The notes below the pieces were generated by a model. That model was not told where the DNA came from. It was given only the letters and a program-made list of their open reading frames with translations, and did not search any database. Positions 1 through 6,039 of a stretch of DNA of 15,021 bases are shown one piece after another (position 1 is the first letter of the stretch; each line of letters opens with the position of its first letter). The position numbers were made by a program, and so were the translations under genes. The stretch is from DASPXY01 sp038227745 (lineage in GTDB: Bacteria; Planctomycetota; Planctomycetia; Gemmatales; Gemmataceae): the NCBI GenBank assembly GCA_038227745.1, contig JBBRPS010000163.1:1-15021 (forward strand), written 5' to 3'.

Positions 1-124
1 CACAAGCCCGAAGCGCCAGCGAGGGATCCCTCGCTGGCGCTTCGGGCTTGTGTCAGGACCCCTCGCTGGCGCGTCGGGCTTGTGTCAGGAGCATCCCTCG
101 CTTGCGCTTCGGGCTTGTGTCAGA
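1..124. repeat. Palindrome plus two further copies of a GC-rich intergenic repeat
   Basis: Positions 1-52 form a perfect inverted repeat with 26-base arms (1-26 and 27-52) and no loop. The right arm, starting 'tccctcgctggcgcttcg', is followed by 'tcagga' and recurs as direct copies at about 59-90 (one base change in the core) and 94-124 (one base change), so the unit appears three times in the same direction plus once inverted. It lies just downstream of the minus-strand operon end. Repeats like this are common between genes in Gemmata-type genomes. The function is unknown; the palindrome could fold as a transcript-ending hairpin. The repeat may continue beyond the left edge. Confidence 0.85.
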
Positions 125-176
125 ACTCCCCGCGCCGAGTATAAATTCACGCCGAAGGGAAAGCGAGCGGCGGCCT

Positions 177-1466
177 TTACGCCAGTGACCGCAGCCGGAC
201 TTGCCCCTGCAAGACGGACCTGGCAGCCTGCCGCTCCCGAATAAGTTCGATCCGCGTGCCTGCGAACGCGACCTCGGCCGGCAGCGGGTGGCCGTGGAAC
301 AGCGCGGGCGACGCCCCCAGCCCGTACGCGCCGGCATTCGGAAACGCCAGCACGTCGCCGGGGGCCAGCGGCGGCAGTAAGCGTCCCTCGGCCAGCACGT
401 CGCCCGGCAGGCTCAGACAACCCAGCACGTCCCCCGCCGCCAGAGGGACCGTCTGGCCGCCGAGCGCGACCGGCGCGAACGCCTTGTGGCGCAGCCCCAG
501 CCCGCACAGGTCGCCGCGCTGATGGCTGCCGCCGTCCACCACCACCGCCCTGCGGCCACGGTGCGTCTGCTGCGCCAGCACCGTCGTCAGATACCAGCCC
601 GCCTGCGCCACCAGGTAGCGCCCCAGTTCCACGGTCAGCCGAGCCGGCGCCGCACGCTCGACCAGTGCATGCAATTCCGCGCCGATCACCAACAGGTCGA
701 TCTCCCGTTCTCCGCCGTCGTAAGGGACGCCGAAACCGCCGCCCAGGTCGATGAGGGCGGGGACAATCCCCAGCACCTCGGCGGCGCGCAGGGACTGCTC
801 GACGGCACCGCGCAGGTGGTGCGTCACAGCCGCGGTGTCCAGGACCTGCGAGCCGGCGAAGACGTGGAAACCGATCACCTGCACGCCCCCTGCGGCGATC
901 ACCTCCCGGCAGCGCGGCAGATCCTCGGCCACCAGGCCGAAGCGCGAGTCCGACCCGGCCACGCACACCGCCAGGCAGCGGAAGTCCGGCCGCAAGCGCA
1001 GAATCATGCGGTTCGGCACTCCCCGGCCCGCCAGGATCTCCAGTTCGCTCAGCGAATCGACGGAGACGACGGCGTCGGGTACGGAGCGCAGCTCGGCCAG
1101 CAGTGCCGGCGACCTGTCCGGTCCGGTGACCAGGAGGCGCGCGGGCGCGAAGCCCGCTTCGAGGGCCGTCAGCAGTTCGCCGGCCGAGGCGACGTCCGCC
1201 CCCAACCCGTGGTCCGCCAGCACGCCGCACAGCCCGAGCGAGGCATTCGCCTTCAACGAATACAGTACCTCGACCGCCGGCGGCAGATGGGCGCGGAGCT
1301 TCGCGACCTGCGCGGCGATCCGTTCGACGTCGTAGGCGTACGCGGGCGTGCCGTAACGGCGGACGACCTCCCGCAGTGTCTCGACCGGTGCCTCGACGGG
1401 CGCGGCCGCCTCTGCCGCCAGCTCGGCGCAGGGCGAATCGACTTCGTTGGTGCAGGTCAGGGCCAT
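177..1466 (-). CDS. Fold-type III PLP-dependent decarboxylase (DAPDC/ornithine decarboxylase/BtrK-like)
   Basis: A 429-residue cytoplasmic PLP enzyme of the alanine-racemase-barrel family that removes a carboxyl group from a basic or diamino acid, or from a carrier-bound amino acid. Visible motifs are YSLKANAS with the PLP lysine K72, HVFAGSQ (H201, S206), the phosphate-binding GGGFG at 242-246, ELGRY (E280, R283), a late cysteine C350 followed by D356 in the position of the DAPDC CxxxD region, and NAGAY (Y381), which stacks on PLP. The C-terminal pattern GAYG-ASP-HPLPAEV resembles BtrK and the exosortase-associated decarboxylases more than lysA, so housekeeping DAP decarboxylase is less likely. 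The ATG has GGAG seven bases upstream. It is the last gene of the selenoprotein operon, 36 bases after the preceding stop and in the same frame. The substrate is not determinable from sequence. Confidence 0.85.
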   Translation of the reverse strand: MALTCTNEVDSPCAELAAEAAAPVEAPVETLREVVRRYGTPAYAYDVERIAAQVAKLRAHLPPAVEVLYSLKANASLGLCGVLADHGLGADVASAGELLTALEAGFAPARLLVTGPDRSPALLAELRSVPDAVVSVDSLSELEILAGRGVPNRMILRLRPDFRCLAVCVAGSDSRFGLVAEDLPRCREVIAAGGVQVIGFHVFAGSQVLDTAAVTHHLRGAVEQSLRAAEVLGIVPALIDLGGGFGVPYDGGEREIDLLVIGAELHALVERAAPARLTVELGRYLVAQAGWYLTTVLAQQTHRGRRAVVVDGGSHQRGDLCGLGLRHKAFAPVALGGQTVPLAAGDVLGCLSLPGDVLAEGRLLPPLAPGDVLAFPNAGAYGLGASPALFHGHPLPAEVAFAGTRIELIRERQAARSVLQGQVRLRSLA

Positions 1467-1502
1467 CGTGGTGCTCCGGTTAGACAGTCTCGCGGGAGAT
1501 TT

Positions 1503-1835
1503 TCACTTTGTCGGAGCGGCTTTCACCGTGACTTCGGGGAAGTTCTGTCCCTTCAGGGCGGTCTTGACTGCCACTTCGCTGAACGCGCCCTTGTTCTTGA
1601 GGTTGAAGCGTACCTCGCGCCTGGGGATGTCGGTTTCGACGGACGCTTGCTCTACCCACGGTAGAGTCCCGAGTGCTTTGCGCACCCGGTCGGGTCAGCC
1701 GCTCGGTCAGTTCATCGCCGGCACGATCAGCGTCACGTCGGTCGCCGCGACCGGGGTGTCCGGTTTGGTGCCGCAGCCTGGCGCGATCATCCCCAGCGTG
1801 AAAAAGGCCAGGAGCCATTGAAGAACGGAACGCAT
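1503..1835 (-). CDS. HMA/MerP-like lipoprotein, predicted selenoprotein (U43-x3-U47)
   Basis: A predicted 110-residue lipoprotein: a hydrophobic signal segment ending in a lipobox-like APGC (C21), then a short heavy-metal-associated-like domain. Two TGA codons lie in frame at 1707-1709 and 1695-1697, giving MNUPSGUPDRVRKALG. This is where HMA domains carry their CxxC metal site just before the first helix (V-RKAL-LPWVEQASV). No TAA or TAG interrupts the frame. The downstream part alone (from 1685) has no ribosome site and would lack the metal ligands, so Sec decoding explains the whole gene better than a pseudogene does. GGAGG lies seven bases before the ATG, inside a small hairpin. A SECIS-like hairpin follows at 1650-1666. 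The U-x3-U spacing differs from the classical CxxC. The likely role is a lipid-anchored periplasmic soft-metal carrier beside the MerT-like permease; the metal is not known. It terminates at a TGA in the frame of the next gene. Confidence 0.82.
1650..1666 (-). promoter_or_regulatory. Candidate bacterial SECIS hairpin, HMA-like gene (1503-1835)
   Basis: On the transcript CTCTACC pairs perfectly with GGTAGAG (seven base pairs) around GTG, or six pairs around CGTGG. The loop lies 36-38 bases after the second TGA, at the far edge of the usual range for a bacterial SECIS apical loop. A smaller hairpin, ACCC-GACC-GGGT at 1684-1695, sits 12-23 bases after the first TGA and could serve that codon. 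Confidence 0.6.
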
Positions 1836-1850
1836 CGAGGAGCCTCCTCG
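1836..1850 (-). promoter_or_regulatory. Ribosome binding site inside a small palindrome
   Basis: The leader of the second HMA-like gene reads CGAGGAGGCTCCTCG directly before the ATG. It is a 15-base palindrome (arms CGAGGAG and CTCCTCG) that contains the GGAGG ribosome site. Folded, the site would be hidden, so translation may depend on ribosomes arriving from the gene upstream, whose stop is about 30 bases away. This is inference from sequence only. Confidence 0.5.
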
Positions 1851-1864
1851 TCTCATTCGGGGAC

Positions 1865-2278
1865 TTACGGCGGCGGGGTGCCGGAAACGATTTTCGCCGC
1901 AAATCCCTGTTTGCCGACCGTCTGCACCATTGCCTGCGGGCCGATCTTGCTCGGATCGTAACGGATTTCGAGCTGGTCAGAGCTCAGATCCACCTGGATC
2001 GACTCGACCCCCTGAAGCCCTGACAGGGCCTCTTTGACCTTGTTCGGTCAGGTCAGTCAGACCAGGTTGAGGCGTTCGGTCATGCCCTCAACCTCCAGCG
2101 TGACCCGCTGAGGGCCGGCTGGCGCTGCCTTTTTCGGCGCCGGCAGTTGCGCGTCGGCCGTTGCGGGGGCCGCTTTCTTGGCCGGCGACGGGTCTTCGAC
2201 CGGCGTACTCCTGCCACACCCTGCGAGCAGCAGAGCGGCACAACCAAACGCAACCCCCAGGCCGACTCGCTTACCCAC
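1865..2278 (-). CDS. HMA/MerP-like lipoprotein, predicted selenoprotein (U74-x2-U77)
   Basis: A predicted 137-residue lipoprotein: signal segment with lipobox LLAGC (C21), an Ala/Pro/Lys-rich linker to about residue 58, then a complete HMA domain. The domain reads VTLEVEGM, then VULTUPNKVKEALSGL, QGVESIQVDL, EIRYDP and a final helix ending GFAAKIV, which is the usual beta-alpha-beta-beta-alpha-beta order. In-frame TGAs at 2057-2059 and 2048-2050 occupy both cysteines of the CxxC site, and PNKV follows as in ordinary HMA domains. Seven extra residues (TERLNLV) sit between GM and the U-x2-U. The start is GTG at 2278 with GGAGG eight bases upstream. A SECIS-like hairpin lies at 2014-2032. The likely role is a lipid-anchored periplasmic soft-metal carrier next to a MerT-like permease. 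If TGA were a true stop, the protein would end just before its metal site while the rest of the domain stayed perfectly conserved in frame. Confidence 0.86.
2014..2032 (-). promoter_or_regulatory. Candidate SECIS hairpin, HMA-like lipoprotein (1865-2278)
   Basis: GAGGCCCT pairs with AGGGCTTC (eight pairs including one G.U) around GTC, or seven pairs around TGTCA. The loop G is 24 bases after the second TGA, inside the 16-37 base range typical of bacterial SECIS elements. Confidence 0.68.
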
Positions 2279-2305
2279 GGGACTTCCCTCCGAGTTGCCT
2301 CATCA

Positions 2306-2614
2306 TCATCCGGATAACAGATGCCACGTCCAGAAGCCGACCATGAACACCAGGGACGACCAGGCAACCACGACGGTGGCTCGGCTGCGGATCCCACGCA
2401 CATAAATAACGTAGAACGACCGCCCGATCAGGAGAAGCGAGGCGCAGAGCAGCACTGGAGCGATCCAGCCGGAAACGGCAGTCGCGGTTACACTCCCCGC
2501 TAACCCGAGCAGGGCTGAGGTGCCATTGAACACCATTCAGGTGATCGCTCACCACGGCAGCGCGGCAAGCACGCTCGCCATCGCCGCCGACACGCTGCGG
2601 ATTTCGTGCTTCAT
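2306..2614 (-). CDS. MerT-like membrane protein, predicted selenoprotein (U22, U26)
   Basis: A predicted 102-residue inner-membrane protein with three hydrophobic segments (about 8-35, 38-63, 76-97). In-frame TGAs at 2549-2551 and 2537-2539 give ALPWUAITUMVF in the first segment, the place where MerT carries its vicinal cysteine pair. From ALLGLAGS onward it matches the N-terminal domain of the gene at 4203-5333, including GRSFY and GFWTW/GYWTW, and that paralogue also has a TGA at codon 22. Without recoding, only a fragment from residue 27 with no ribosome site would remain. AAAGGAG and GAGG precede the ATG. It ends in three consecutive TGA codons (2300-2308), and the HMA lipoprotein starts 21 bases beyond in the same frame. 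The likely role is permease partner of the two HMA lipoproteins. MerT assignment is by layout and Cys/Sec position, not strong identity. Confidence 0.82.
2495..2514 (-). promoter_or_regulatory. Candidate SECIS hairpin, MerT-like gene
   Basis: CCCTGCT pairs with AGCGGGG (seven pairs, one U.G) around the loop CGGGTT. The loop Gs are 31-33 bases after the second TGA. The paralogue's hairpin at 5230-5247 has the same loop and an equivalent stem where U.G becomes U-A. A smaller hairpin, CACC-TGAAT-GGTG at 2531-2543, follows the first TGA and holds the second TGA in its loop. Confidence 0.66.
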
Positions 2615-2632
2615 GGTCGTCCTCGCTCCTTT

Positions 2633-2693
2633 GTTTAGCCGCGAGCCTCGGGCGAGCGCAGGGCACGCGCTCGCCCGAGGCTCGCGGCTAAAC
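2633..2693. repeat. Perfect 27-bp inverted repeat between radical SAM and MerT-like genes
   Basis: Arms 2633-2659 and 2667-2693 are exact reverse complements (starting gtttagccgcgagcctcggg), with a seven-base loop. Related copies sit at 8776-8881 and, more degenerate, at 10857-10895. It begins two bases after the extended radical SAM stop and ends just before the ribosome site of the MerT-like gene. It is likely a mobile-type palindromic intergenic repeat, and in this position could also act as an mRNA processing or stability hairpin. Confidence 0.9.
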
Positions 2694-2695
2694 GA

Positions 2696-4171
2696 TCACA
2701 CCGTCGGCAGCATCGCCTTCGCCTTGTTACTCTGCAGTGGGTCCAACTGACCCTCGGTCGGCTCCGCTCAGCAGAACCACGGCTCACTCAAACGCGGCGC
2801 GCGCTCCCGGTCCGCCGACAGCGCCGGCACCACCGTGGCCGGGTTCCGCCCCGCGGCCAGCGACCACACGCGGTAGAACGTCACCCCAGGATCCGCGCCC
2901 GCGTGGACGTCCTTCTCGACCAGCGCGCCGACCTCCTTCTGCAGGCGGTCCATGCGCGGATCGGGGTGCTTCCAGGTGTAGCTGAACGAGGCCCGGTTCA
3001 GCGGCCCGAGGTGCGCTTTCATCTCTGGGCGGTTCAGCAGGTACGAGCCCGGGGGGACCAGCAGCCGGATCGTGTACTGGACCGGGTCCACGTGGTCGAT
3101 CAGCCCGTTGGCCTCGATGAACGCCAGCATGTCGAGGTAGTCGCCCAGGCTGGTCCACGGCGTGAACGCCACCCAGGTCGGCCGCGGCGCGATGCCCGCC
3201 GCCCGGACCACCTTCAGGGCCTGTTCGATGTCCGCCCGCGTGTGGTTCTTCTCCAGGATCGCCAGCACCGTGTCGCTGACCGACTCGACCGCCGAGATCA
3301 GGAACAGGCAGCCGAGCCTCCCCAGCTCCGGCAGGAGGGCACCGCGCTTTAGAATGTGCTCGACCTTGGTGGTGATGTCGAAGGTCAGGTCGGGGAACTC
3401 GGCGTGCATGGCCCGCACGACGCCCAGGGCGTGGCCCGGCCCGTTCAGGAAATCGGGATCGCCGAAGGTGATGTGCGTGGCGCCCGCGCGCACCTGTCCA
3501 CGGACGTCCTCCAGGACGACCTCCTGCGGGACGATGAAGAACCGGCCGCCATAGACCGGCGGAATCGGGCAGTGGGTGCAGAGGTGCAGGCAGCCGCGGC
3601 TGGCCTCGGTGTAGCCGACGACACGGCGCTGGCCCCGGTGCTCCAGGCGGGCGTACTTGTCCAGGGACGGCAGGGCGTCCCGCACGGGGAGTGCGAAGGA
3701 CAGTCGGTGCAGGAAGGGTTGAGCGGCCGCCCCGCGTCGGGTGACGCCCGGGACGTCCACGGCCCGTCCCGCGCCGTTGCCGCCCGCCGCCTCCAGCGCT
3801 TCCACCAGGGCGACCAGGGGCCCTTCGCACTCGCCGCCGATGCAGAAATCCGTGCCGTGCTCCAGCAGGTAGTCGGCGTTGAGGGCCGCGTACAGGCCGT
3901 AACAGCAGACGACTGCCTTCGGGTTGACCTCGCGGACACGCGCGGCGACGCGGACCCCGAGGCGCAGCGCGGTGTGCATCGGGACCGAAATGCCGACGAA
4001 TCGTGCCCGCGCCACCTGCTCTTCGTCGAAGGGATCGATGGAGATGTCCAGCGCGTCCGGCGCGAATCCCGCTCGCTTCAGGAACCCGAGCGGCGAGGCC
4101 ACCCCCAGCGGCTGGTGTCCCAGCTCGTAACACGAAACCAACAGGATGGAGCCGGCTTCTCGCAGATTCAT
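2696..4171 (-). CDS. B12-binding-type radical SAM selenoprotein with C-terminal CUAEP tail
   Basis: Predicted 491 residues. Residues about 8-135 look like a B12-binding-type Rossmann domain (GVASPLGFLKRAG, FVGISVPMHTALR), though I see no DxHxxG cobalamin motif. The radical SAM domain, about 185-400, carries the cluster motif RGCLHLCTHCP (C194, C198, C201). Protein ends usually called at 2768 read EPWFC then TGA. Reading that TGA as Sec gives EPWFCUAEPTEGQ and 23 further codons to a second TGA at 2696, ending exactly before the intergenic palindrome. I recall an NCBIfam family named for a CUAEP/CCAEP tail on radical SAM (seleno)proteins, which this matches. The start is ATG 4171 with GGAGG eight bases upstream, preferred to GTG 4201, which would leave one base after the upstream stop and has a poorer site. 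A hairpin at 2739-2753 fits a SECIS. The chemistry is not known; the C-U pair could act in redox or bind a soft metal. Confidence 0.9.
2739..2753 (-). promoter_or_regulatory. Candidate SECIS hairpin, radical SAM gene
   Basis: GGGTC pairs perfectly with GACCC around the loop AGTTG. The loop G lies 21 bases after the TGA at 2768-2770, which is well placed for a bacterial SECIS and resembles the E. coli fdhF type, whose loop begins AGG. Confidence 0.68.
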
Positions 4172-4202
4172 CGAGCGACCCTCCGGGGATCGTGGCCACA
4201 CA

Positions 4203-5333
4203 CTACCCGCCGCCCACCACGCACACCACGCGGAAACCCACCAGCCGGTAAGGCTCGCTCGGCTGCATCCGGAAGCGGTAGGCGGCGCGACAGCCCCGGG
4301 CCTCGTCGAGCCAGCAGCCGCCGCGCACCACCCGGAAGAATTCGTTGACGTACCCGGTGCTCAGGACGCCCTTTTCCGGGCCTTTCGGGTCTTCTTTGGG
4401 GCTGTTCTTGTAATAATCCGGGTCGTAAAAGTCGGCACACCACTCCGCGACGTTGCCGTGCATGTCGTACAGGCCCCAGGCGTTCGGAGCGTACGAGCCG
4501 ACCTTCGCGGTCTTCTGCAAATAAGGCCCCCTGGCCGCCCCGCCATACGGGTACAGGCCGTTGCAGTTCGCCTGGGTAGACAGCGCATCGCCGAAGTGGA
4601 AGACCGTGGCGGTGCCGGCACGGCAGGCGTATTCCCACTCGGCCTCCGTCGGCAGGCGGTAGGTGCGGCCCGCCTGCCTCTCCGCGGCCAACTCCGACAG
4701 CCGCTTGCAGTACCCCACCGCCTCGGGCCACCGGACCTGCTCCACGGGGTAGTCTGCGCCGCCGGGGTTCGCCTTGAAATGCGCGGGGTTCTTGCCCAGC
4801 ACGCGCTGCCACTGGCCCTGGGTGACCTCGTGGGCGCCCAGGTAGAACGGCCGCGCGATGACGACCTCGTGCCGCAGTTCCTCGGGGTCGCGTTCGGCTT
4901 CCGTGACCGGGGAGCCCATCTGGAACTTGCCCGCGGGAATGAGGACCAGCTTCATGCCGATGCTGTTGGTGATCTCCTTGGCGGCGCCCTGCGCCGGCTG
5001 CGCGCCGGCCGCGGTCGGCAGACCGGGCGCGGGGCAGGAGGATCCCTCGGTCAGCCGCCACGTCCAGTACCCGACCACGAACACGGCGGACAGCCAGGTG
5101 ACGACCGCCATCGCCCGCGTGCCGCGCCGCTGCACGTACAGGATGTAGAACGATCGCCCGAGCAGCAGCACGCTGGCCGCGATCAGGACCGGGGCCAGCC
5201 AGGCCACCACCAGCATCGCCGTGGCGCTTCCTGCTAACCCGAGCAGGGCCACGACTCCCGCGGCGCTTCAGGTCGGCGCCGCCCCCGCCGCAGCCATCAA
5301 CGCGCCGAGCACATTCCGCATTACGTCCTTCAT
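4203..5333 (-). CDS. MerT-like membrane domain fused to a SUMF1/FGE-type domain, predicted selenoprotein (U22)
   Basis: A predicted 376-residue fusion. Residues 1-97 form a MerT-like three-segment membrane domain, paralogous to the protein at 2306-2614, with one in-frame TGA at 5268-5270 (AAPTUSAAGVV). A Pro/Ala-rich linker follows, then a SUMF1/EgtB/PvdO-type domain from about 119 (NSIGMKLVLIPAGKFQMGSP, HEVTQGQW, YRLPTEAEWEYACRAGT, MHGNVAEWCADFYD, VVRGGCW, YRLVGFRVV). The first of the two FGE active-site cysteines appears replaced by Asp in RGGCWLDEARGC, so genuine formylglycine formation is doubtful. The start ATG is six bases after the upstream TAG and follows AGGGGA; ATG 5321 is an alternative. 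Without recoding, a GTG at 5252 would remove half of the first membrane segment. The SUMF1 domain probably faces the periplasm or cytoplasm from a membrane anchor; its role is unknown. This fusion architecture looks unusual. Confidence 0.83.
5230..5247 (-). promoter_or_regulatory. Candidate SECIS hairpin, MerT-SUMF1 fusion gene
   Basis: CCTGCT pairs perfectly with AGCAGG around the loop CGGGTT. The loop Gs are 28-30 bases after the TGA at 5268-5270. An adjoining proximal hairpin at 5248-5264 (GCCGCG with CGTGGC, loop GGAGT) stacks directly before it. Confidence 0.66.
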
Positions 5334-5339
5334 TGTCCC

Positions 5340-5960
5340 CTACTTCCGCGTTTCAAAGTCCGTAATAAACAGGACGCTGGGCGCCTCCGGCGGCCGGCTC
5401 GCCAGCCCCTTCAGCACCACCGGAAAACGACCGCTCCAGCCGTCCACGCGGCCGGTCACGCTCACCCATTTGGCGCCCGCGGCGACCGCCTCGCGCAGGC
5501 GCTGCAAGGGCGTCTTCGCCCCGGCCTTGGTCTTCGGGTCCGCCGCGTCCTTCAGGAGGAACTGCTGCCCCGTCCCCGACACTCGGAGCGAAACCGTCTT
5601 GTCGGCGAGGGCCGCCTCGCCGACGGCGGTGATTTCGAGGTAGTCCATCGACATCGACGTACCGCCGGACAACCGGGTCGCGCGCAGCGACTCCTCCATT
5701 TTCCGGAGGTCGAGCGACTTCCCTTTTTTCGGGGTGAAGGTGATCGTGCCGGGCCGGTAGCTGCCCGAATTCGTCTCGCAGTGGAGGATCACTGCGTTCT
5801 TGTCCACGTCATACTGACGTGCGATGGCGTCCCGCGCCATCCCCCCTCATCAGGACATCTCCGCCCCGCGGATGCGGAGCATTCCCTTGACGATCTCCGC
5901 CCGCGCCGGCAGCGCCAGCAGCGTCAGGCCGAGGCCCAGAGCAATCACGGTGCGTCGCAT
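5340..5960 (-). CDS. Secreted protein with degenerate HMA-like region, predicted selenoprotein with adjacent Sec-Sec (U37 U38)
   Basis: A predicted 206-residue exported protein: signal peptide to about residue 21 (LALPARA), then an HMA-like stretch, LRIRGAEMSUUGGMARDAI, with two adjacent in-frame TGAs at 5850-5852 and 5847-5849, followed by YDVDKNAVILHCE (C61). The rest (about 65-206) is not one I recognise; it includes basic strands and ends in an acidic/basic tail. A U-U pair where HMA domains hold CxxC suggests a vicinal soft-metal or redox site. The start ATG 5960 has GAGGAGG nine bases upstream; ATG 5969 directly abuts that site and is worse. A strong hairpin at 5823-5841 follows the TGAs. 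If translation began at ATG 5840 instead, the protein would lose both signal peptide and metal site. The next gene begins six bases after its TAG. Confidence 0.8.
5823..5841 (-). promoter_or_regulatory. Candidate SECIS hairpin, U-U secreted protein
   Basis: GATGGCG pairs perfectly with CGCCATC (seven pairs) around the loop CGGGA. The loop Gs are 17-19 bases after the first TGA and 14-16 after the second, so a single element could serve both adjacent codons. This is the cleanest hairpin of the set. Confidence 0.72.
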
Positions 5961-6000
5961 CGGTGTCATCCTCCTCTACAGGAACTATCGCCAGAGCGAG

Positions 6001-6020
6001 CCGGGGGCGTTGGCCCCCGG
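6001..6020. other. Strong GC hairpin between DUF169-like gene and selenoprotein genes
   Basis: Arms ccgggggc and gcccccgg pair perfectly around four bases. No T-run follows on either strand, so it is not a canonical intrinsic terminator. It could attenuate or process the transcript between the DUF169-like gene and the genes at 5960 and below. Confidence 0.6.
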
Positions 6021-6039
6021 AGAACCCGACCTTACCCTA

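Noticed and set aside
1..124. CRISPR array
   Set aside because: The repeat copies are nearly contiguous with only a few bases between them, so there are no spacers, and one copy is inverted; it is a palindromic intergenic repeat.
486..5237. Long plus-strand open frames at 486-1664, 2903-3352, 3356-4348 and 4146-5237
   Set aside because: They lie antisense to well-supported genes, are Arg/Pro/Gly-rich in composition, have no recognisable domain, and are expected in GC-rich DNA.
1503..5960. Reading the broken genes as pseudogenes or sequencing errors
   Set aside because: All breaks are TGA, never frameshifts, TAA or TAG, and fall at expected Cys positions in six adjacent genes that otherwise keep intact domains and ribosome sites.
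6001..6020. Intrinsic terminator
   Set aside because: The hairpin is strong but neither strand has a T-run after it, so it is listed only as a hairpin.
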